A DNA stretch of 64,000 nucleotides, from positions 868,001-932,000 of the forward strand of contig JALIZF010001912.1 in NCBI GenBank assembly GCA_029948255.1, read 5' to 3'. Shown piece by piece: positions 57,946 to 64,000 of this stretch. The first letter of the stretch is position 1. Each line of letters starts with the position of its first letter. The position numbers were made by a program, and so were the translations under genes. Under the pieces are notes generated by a model that had not been told where the DNA came from, did no database searches, and worked only from the letters and a program-made list of their open reading frames with translations. This DNA comes from Telmatactis stephensoni (Eukaryota > Cnidaria > Anthozoa > Actiniaria > Isophelliidae).

Positions 57946-60900
57946 ATGGCTCTTCGTTTAGCTGCATCCATTCCTAGGGCTGTCTTCCGTGCCACACTGC
58001 CATCTGTCACCAGGCTTAGCAGGTTTTCAGCACAGGCAGAGCAGGTATAGAGCATTCTTTGCATGAGTGGGAAACATAATGCACTGTACTGTGACCATGT
58101 CAGTGCTGTAATATCGATAAAAACATTCAAAATTTCTGCTGTAACAGTGTCGTGCCGTGACTGTGTACCGTTTTCACAGTCATACAAAATCAGCTCTAGT
58201 GCCAGGTTTTGGCACACATACATGTAGCAATTATGACAATTATTTGTATATTTATTGTTCTTATTTTTCTCCCCTGGTACAATGTTAAATTTCTCCAGGG
58301 TCTTTCATTTTGGGCCACCCCCTGTAATGGACGAAATTGGTAGGCCCCACCCAAAATAGGTCCATCTCTTACCAACACTACTTATAAATGCAAACTAATG
58401 GAAAGTGGCCTTGTGAAAGAAGTGAGACCTCACCCCATTTTATACCTATTGAATATGTTGTTTTTCATATTGAATTTACAAACTCATTATTCATGATTTG
58501 TTTACTTTGCAGGCAGCAATTGATTCTAATCCTGAAGTAAAATGCAATCAGGTAGGGTTTTTAAAATTGCAACAATAGTATTGTTGCAATATGAGTATAT
58601 AGGGGAGGGGAGGGGAGGGGAGGGAAGGGGAGGGGGACTGCTACTATTAATAGTTTTTTTGATATTCACTATAACATTTGCAATATAGCTACATGTTACT
58701 ATGGCTACACAGCTTCTAAATGGTGGCATATTTATTCTATAGTGTTTCAATTTGTAATAAATTGTACATTTGTCCCTATTATAGGTGTTCATCAATAATC
58801 AGTTTGTTGATTCAGTCAGTGGAAAAACCTTCCCAACCATAAATCCATCCACAGGTGAAACGATTTGTGATGTTGCTGAAGGAGACAAGGTTAGTATGAT
58901 TTAGGATTTGCTGCAAAGGTTGTTAGGGAGTGATATTGCCTGGGAGGGGTCAAGGGAGGGAGGGGGGACTGTCTGGGAAGGGATCAAGACTACCTAGTAT
59001 TAGTAGAGACCAGGTCAGGAATGACAGGGAGAGAGCATTAGGGAGGGTTAATGGGGACTGCCTGGAGGGCTAGGGAGGGCCCCATGAGGGAGGAGGTGCT
59101 AAGAAATGCTTGGGCTTTGGGGGGGGGAGGGGAGGGGTGGAGGGGTAAAACAAAAGTAGGGAGGTATGCTGTCTAAACCAATCAGATCAAATGACAAGTG
59201 TAATATATAAATTCTGTTTATCAACAGGCTGATGTGGACCTTGCAGTTAAGGCAGCACAACAGGCATTTGAACTTGGAAGTCCTTGGAGAACTATGGATG
59301 CCTCAGAGAGAGGTCGCCTCTTGAACAGACTGGCTGATTTGATTGAAAGAGACAGAGCTTATATTGCTGTAAGCTATTACCCTCCTAATACAGTGTATCT
59401 TATATTTACTTGGTGTTGTTATATGATCAGACAAATGATCCTATTCCCATAAGACTATCCCCTAGTCCTGGGCTTTGAATGCATCTAGGAAGAAAATTAA
59501 ATATATAGACGACTTTCAAAAATGGCAGCCTAGTACATGAGAACGAGGCCACAAAGTCCTTGTTAAAAGAAAATGAGCGTGGCGACACTTCTATTGTTAT
59601 CAAAGACGATGTGTTCTTCTTCCTTTTCAAATAACTATTTTCTGTGCATTTTACAGGATGTACTTAGACTCATTTGATGCCATGACGATTTTGGAGGCCT
59701 TTCTGGCCTCGTTCTCGTGAACAATGAGCCCGCCATTTTTGAAAGTCATCTATTAGATCACCAAACTTTACTTACAATGTATTGGTATACAGTTTTATTA
59801 ACAATATTTTTGTTATCATTTTCAATTACCTTACATAATGGGTGAAAATGAAGAGTTCTTGGGTGGGTGCAGTTCACCCAATAGGGTTTATATCATTTTT
59901 CATTAGGTAGCCACACCCACCCCTACACATACATAGGGATCCCATTAGTGGAGTTCATCTGTATGGGTAGTCCTTGCCCTTGGCAAATTTTGTAAAATAA
60001 TAAAATAAAATAAAATAAAAATACACTTTCAAGATTACTCTCAGTCATGCGTAACCATATAATATCATTATTTGTTGTTGTAGAGCCTGGAATCTCTTGA
60101 TAATGGAAAGCCTTACAAAGACTCATTCTATGTAGACCTTGATCAAGCAATGAAATGTTATCGTTATTATGCTGGATGGGCTGACAAGGTTCAGGGGAAA
60201 ACTATTCCTCTTGGTAATTATCTAGTTTTTGCTTATTACATGTATATCGAGATTATCATGTTCATCTGCACCCTGTGAGGTGACTTCTGCATGGTCACCT
60301 GCAAATTCCATTTAACGATGTGTGTTGAAGTATTCAGGGTTGTCGTTTTGAAATGGATTACAGCAGAAATTGCTGCATCACAACTCTATTTTTCCAACCT
60401 CGATTAGAAATTTGTCTTTTCTGATCCATCAGTTATCCTTGGGGGCAGAGCTTATTTCAAATCAACCACTGATTCAACAAATTCACATAAGCTCCTCCCC
60501 TAAGGATGATGGACGATCAGCAAAGACAAACACCCTAACACAATTTTTGCTGTAAGTTATAGGCAACAATTATCACAGCAGGCAGAGAGCTAGATATACA
60601 GAGCACCAAAGATGTGACCAACATATTTGAAACATTTATAAATTTTTGCAGAAATTATTCTTTGATAATAAATAATTGCTGCATGCTCACACTTTACAAG
60701 CACTGGAAATTGGTGTTCATTGGCCAATCATTTTTACTATAAAATTCAGACATCGATCGATCCTTTGAATTGTTGAAGAAAAAAACAACTACGTCATGCT
60801 TGGATTATCCTGGTGCAAAGTTCCAACATACTTATCTGAGGCTGAATTCAAATTCATCAAAGCTAGTCAGTTCTTAACATCTTTTGGTCTAATTGAAAAG

Positions 60901-63900
60901 TTTTGCATCATCCACATTTCTCTGCATAAGATTTTCACCTGGATCACTGCTATTTCCAGCAAAACAAAGACAACAAAAGCCTGCAAGTGAGGTTTTATTG
61001 ATCATGTGATCACTTTCATGCCAGCATTGCACTGGGATCATTGAAGCATGCATGGTGTCAGTTATTTTTATCAACAGTTCAAAGGATGCCTGCAGGTTTC
61101 AATAATAACCAACTCTGAAGATTAATGATGTTTTAATATTATCCTAATAGATGGCCCCCACTTGTGCTACACAAGACATGAACCTATTGGTGTTGTTGGT
61201 CAAATTATTCCCTGGAATTTCCCATTGGTCATGCAAGCATGGAAACTTGCCCCAGCTCTTGCTTGTGGGAATGTTGTCGTCTTAAAACCAGCTGAGCAGA
61301 CCCCTCTGACAGCATTGTATATTGCCTCCCTTGTTGCAGAGGTACTAGAATATTTATATTTCACACATGTCCAGGACTGGCCTATGGTGTCCCCTGTCCA
61401 CATGGGATAGTCCCAAAGTCTCCAGTGGAACTCCTAAGACATTCCCTAACTGTCCCCTGTCCCTGGTTTCTCCTCTAGGCTACTAGTGTCTCTCCTGTCC
61501 CCAAGTCCCCTTGGGGACTGTCTGGGATGTCCCCTATTACTGTCCCCTGTCCCTGGTTTACTGTCTAGGCTTTTCCAACTCAGACTGACTTGTGCATGAA
61601 ACATGGATGGTATATATAATCTTGATTGGGGGACCAATTGAGTGTGTGCAGGTGCTTCTCATTTGCAATTGTGGCTTGTAAATACATTTTTTTCTGAGAT
61701 ACTCAAGAAAAATGTTTGAGGGTGATGGTTGGGTGCATGGGGCCACTGAGAAAAGGGAGAAACTGCTGGATCCTACCCTCTTAGCAGTCCTGTTGTTACT
61801 ACTATTGATTTCTTATTGTTATCTTTGCAAAATATTTCATTTAACCTTGCATGATGACCTTGCATCAGACCCTGCCTATAAACACAGCCCAATGTTCTTC
61901 AGTATTAGCCATTTAAGACAAAGATGTCAATTTATATCTTGATTTACATAAGTTTGTCAGCTTGTTTCAACTGAGTGTTTTTCTTGTGTTCAAGGCTGGT
62001 TTTCCTCCTGGTGTTGTAAACATTATACCAGGGTATGGCCCAACAGCAGGAGGTGCCATCGCTAATCACATGGAAGTTGACAAGGTTGCATTTACTGGTT
62101 CTACAGAGGTATGGAGTTTGATTCCTGGCTTGAGCCATGCATCAAGTTTGCTTGATATCTTTAACATGCCAACTAAATTACATCTAGCCACTTTAAAATC
62201 AACTTCTTTAAATTTGTAAAGTTCAGTTTCTTCTTATTTTTCAAAAGAGGCATAAAATAGGGATCAAAAGAAGCTCTTCTGCGGTCCAACCCATCAGTGA
62301 TTATTTTTTTCCTTTGATTTCAGATCGGCAAATTAATCCAACAAGCATCAGGACAAAGCAATCTCAAGAATGTTACTCTAGAGCTTGGTGGCAAGAGTCC
62401 AAACATTGTCCTTAAAGATAGTGATGTAGATTTTGCTGTAGAGATGAGCCATTTTGCTCTCTTTTTCAACCAGGGACAGTGTTGTTGTGCTGGCAGTCGA
62501 TGCTTTGTAGAAGAACCAATCTATGATGAGTTTGTTGAGAAGAGTGTGAAAAGAGCTCAGAGCCGTACTGTTGGGAATCCATTTGATCTGAACACAGAAC
62601 AAGGACCTCAGGTACATGTAATTGTGTGTTGTAGGGTGAATAGACTTAGTCCTTAAGTTCAGACTCCATCTGATGGAAAACATATATTATGTAGTGGCAC
62701 ATGTAGCAGGCTGTCTGGCCCTAAAAGACCTCTTTCAGATGAGGGGCATAAAATAATGTTAAATTGGCCTTTTCTGTCATTATGAGCCATTAGCCATGAG
62801 TCATACCATGAGCCATACCAAATTGTTGCCATGAAATACAAGGAGCATCTGGCATCTAAATAACTGCTAGTTCCCTTTAGGATTCATCATGACCGATCAG
62901 GTGACAACCAGACAAATAATATGGCTTTAATAGCTCAATTTTGAATTGAGAGCAGCTAACCCAATGGTACAGTATCTGAACTAAGGCTTAGGAGACACAT
63001 AAGGGAATATGTATGCAGGGAACATGAACAAAAGGGGCATATTTAGTACAAAAAGGGGAATTAGCAAAGGATCCAAAGTTGATAATCATGTAATAAGAAA
63101 ATAATATGTACTTATACACCAGCCAACAAATGGCAAATGTTGCATCATCTGAAAATGTCCATTAAAAGGCTGAAAGTGTCCATTAAAAGAATTTAACCTT
63201 AATTTCAGGTTGATGAAGAGCAATTCAAAAAAGTCATGAACTTCATTGATATTGGGAAAAATGAGGGAGCAAAGTTGGAGGTTGGTGGTGGTCGTCATGG
63301 AGACAAGGGCTACTTTATCCAACCAACAGTTTTCTCTGGTGTTGAAGATGAAATGGTGGTAGCTCAGGAAGAGGTAAAGACTTTAACTGGTGGTAAAATA
63401 GCAGTTAAATCAAGCAGACAGCCTTGGTACCAGCAATTATTGGTGTCTACTAGAGGTAGATTTAGGGGAGGGGTGCAGGGGGTGTGCACCCCCCCCCCCC
63501 CCCCCCCCCCCTCCCAAGATGACTTTGGTCCCTTATCTCCTCAGTACTTTTCCAAAATATGCTCTAGATCTTCAGCACAGTTTCTAATTTCTATAATGCT
63601 GCAGCCCTCCTGAAAATAACCCTGGATCCAAAACTATCCACTTACAAGTCAGAGTGAAAAGGGGCCATTGAAGGGTTGCTGTCCTCTTATGAGAGCTACA
63701 TGTATATTAGTACAGTGTAGGTTCAACTCTAATATTTATGGCTTACATGTGTGACTGCCTGTATACATACTGTATATAACATGATTATGACTCTGGAATG
63801 ATTGTGATTGATAATAATATTGTAATATATTTTAGATCTTTGGGCCTGTCCAGCAAATCATGAAATTCAAAGATATGGATGATATCTTGAAAAGAGCCAA

Positions 63901-64000
63901 CAAGAGCATGTATGGCCTGGCTGGGTCTATTATGACCAATGACCTTGACCGTGCTATGATGCTCTCTAATGGCTTACGTGCTGGATCTGTGTGGTATGTA
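57946..64000 (+). CDS. ALDH2: Mitochondrial-type aldehyde dehydrogenase (partial at 3' end)
   Basis: Ten exons join in frame: 57946-58044, 58513-58551, 58785-58889, 59228-59368, 60084-60213, 61151-61341, 61995-62108, 62324-62611, 63209-63373 and 63836 to about 63993. The last donor is TG|GTATGT and the gene runs off the window. About 476 of about 520 residues are present. Exon 1 encodes a 33-residue Arg/Ala/Ser-rich, acid-free leader ([20 protein letters not shown]), as for mitochondrial import. Visible are IIPWNFPL (Asn194), [14 protein letters not shown] (Glu293) and [13 protein letters not shown] (catalytic Cys327). The frame is open throughout. Reaction: NAD+-dependent oxidation of aldehydes such as acetaldehyde in the matrix. 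It is head to head with ALDH copy 1, with identical lengths for most shared exons (105, 141, 114, 288, 165). It could be ALDH1B-like instead of ALDH2. Confidence 0.93.
58048..58200. mobile_element. MITE family B copy, ALDH2 intron 1
   Basis: TAGAGCATTCTTTGCATGAG and CAGTCATACAAAATCAGCTCTAG ends with the GTCAGTGCTGTAATATC core. It begins 4-5 bp after the exon 1 donor. Confidence 0.75.
58594..58636. repeat. (GGGGA)n microsatellite
   Basis: GGGGA units in ALDH2 intron 2. A second G-rich tract lies near 59117-59150. Confidence 0.8.
61435..61565. repeat. CTGTCCCCTGTCCC-rich repeat
   Basis: Two CTGTCCCCTGTCCCTGGTTT units with diverged GTCCCC-rich filler between them, in ALDH2 intron 6. Confidence 0.6.
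63450..63560. repeat. Poly(C)-centred interspersed repeat
   Basis: GGTAGATTTAGGGGAGGGGTG, GGGTGTGCACC and then about 26 C residues. It is probably a fragment of an interspersed element in ALDH2 intron 9. Confidence 0.6.

Overview
The window reads as nuclear DNA of an intron-rich marine invertebrate. The genes are animal-type (DDA1, EFCAB2/DRC8, SLC22, DEG/ENaC channel, WASP family, ALDH1/2), introns have GT..AG borders, and intergenic and intronic DNA is AT-rich and full of short foldback transposons. An early-branching metazoan, most likely an anthozoan cnidarian, fits best. That placement is inference, because nothing in the window is species-diagnostic. All gene models were joined by hand from reading frame, splice sites and phase, without transcripts.

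Layout. 1-3.3 kb: intergenic, dominated by foldback repeats. 3.3-7.7 kb: a tight divergent pair, EFCAB2/DRC8 (minus) and DDA1 (plus), 409 bp apart. 8.6-11.7 kb: a possible small unrecognised gene (minus). 12.4-21.2 kb: a nine-exon SLC22-type organic cation/carnitine transporter (plus), with a 5'-truncated non-LTR retrotransposon in intron 7 and several MITEs. 21.2-26 kb: intergenic, with a broken copy of the last SLC22 exon and nested repeats. 26.1-33.7 kb: a DEG/ENaC (acid-sensing-like) channel (minus), with a 600-bp pentamer satellite in an intron. 34.8-46.4 kb: an eleven-exon WASP/N-WASP-like actin nucleation-promoting factor (minus) that has WH1, proline-rich, WH2 and central-acidic parts but no recognisable CRIB/GBD. 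48.6-55.5 kb: an aldehyde dehydrogenase without a targeting peptide (minus), with several frameshifts confined to one exon. 57.9-64 kb: a second aldehyde dehydrogenase (plus) with a mitochondrial-type leader, running off the window end. The two ALDHs are head to head and share nearly all intron positions, so they are a local duplicate pair, probably cytosolic and mitochondrial.

The genes are unrelated housekeeping or animal genes and do not form a pathway cluster, apart from the ALDH pair. No operon, CRISPR array, phage or plasmid feature is present. The most interesting items are the apparently GBD-less WASP protein, the divergent ALDH pair with its damaged exon, the small unrecognised gene, and a rich set of palindromic non-autonomous transposon families, many carrying TGACGTCA and GATTGG motifs in their arms.
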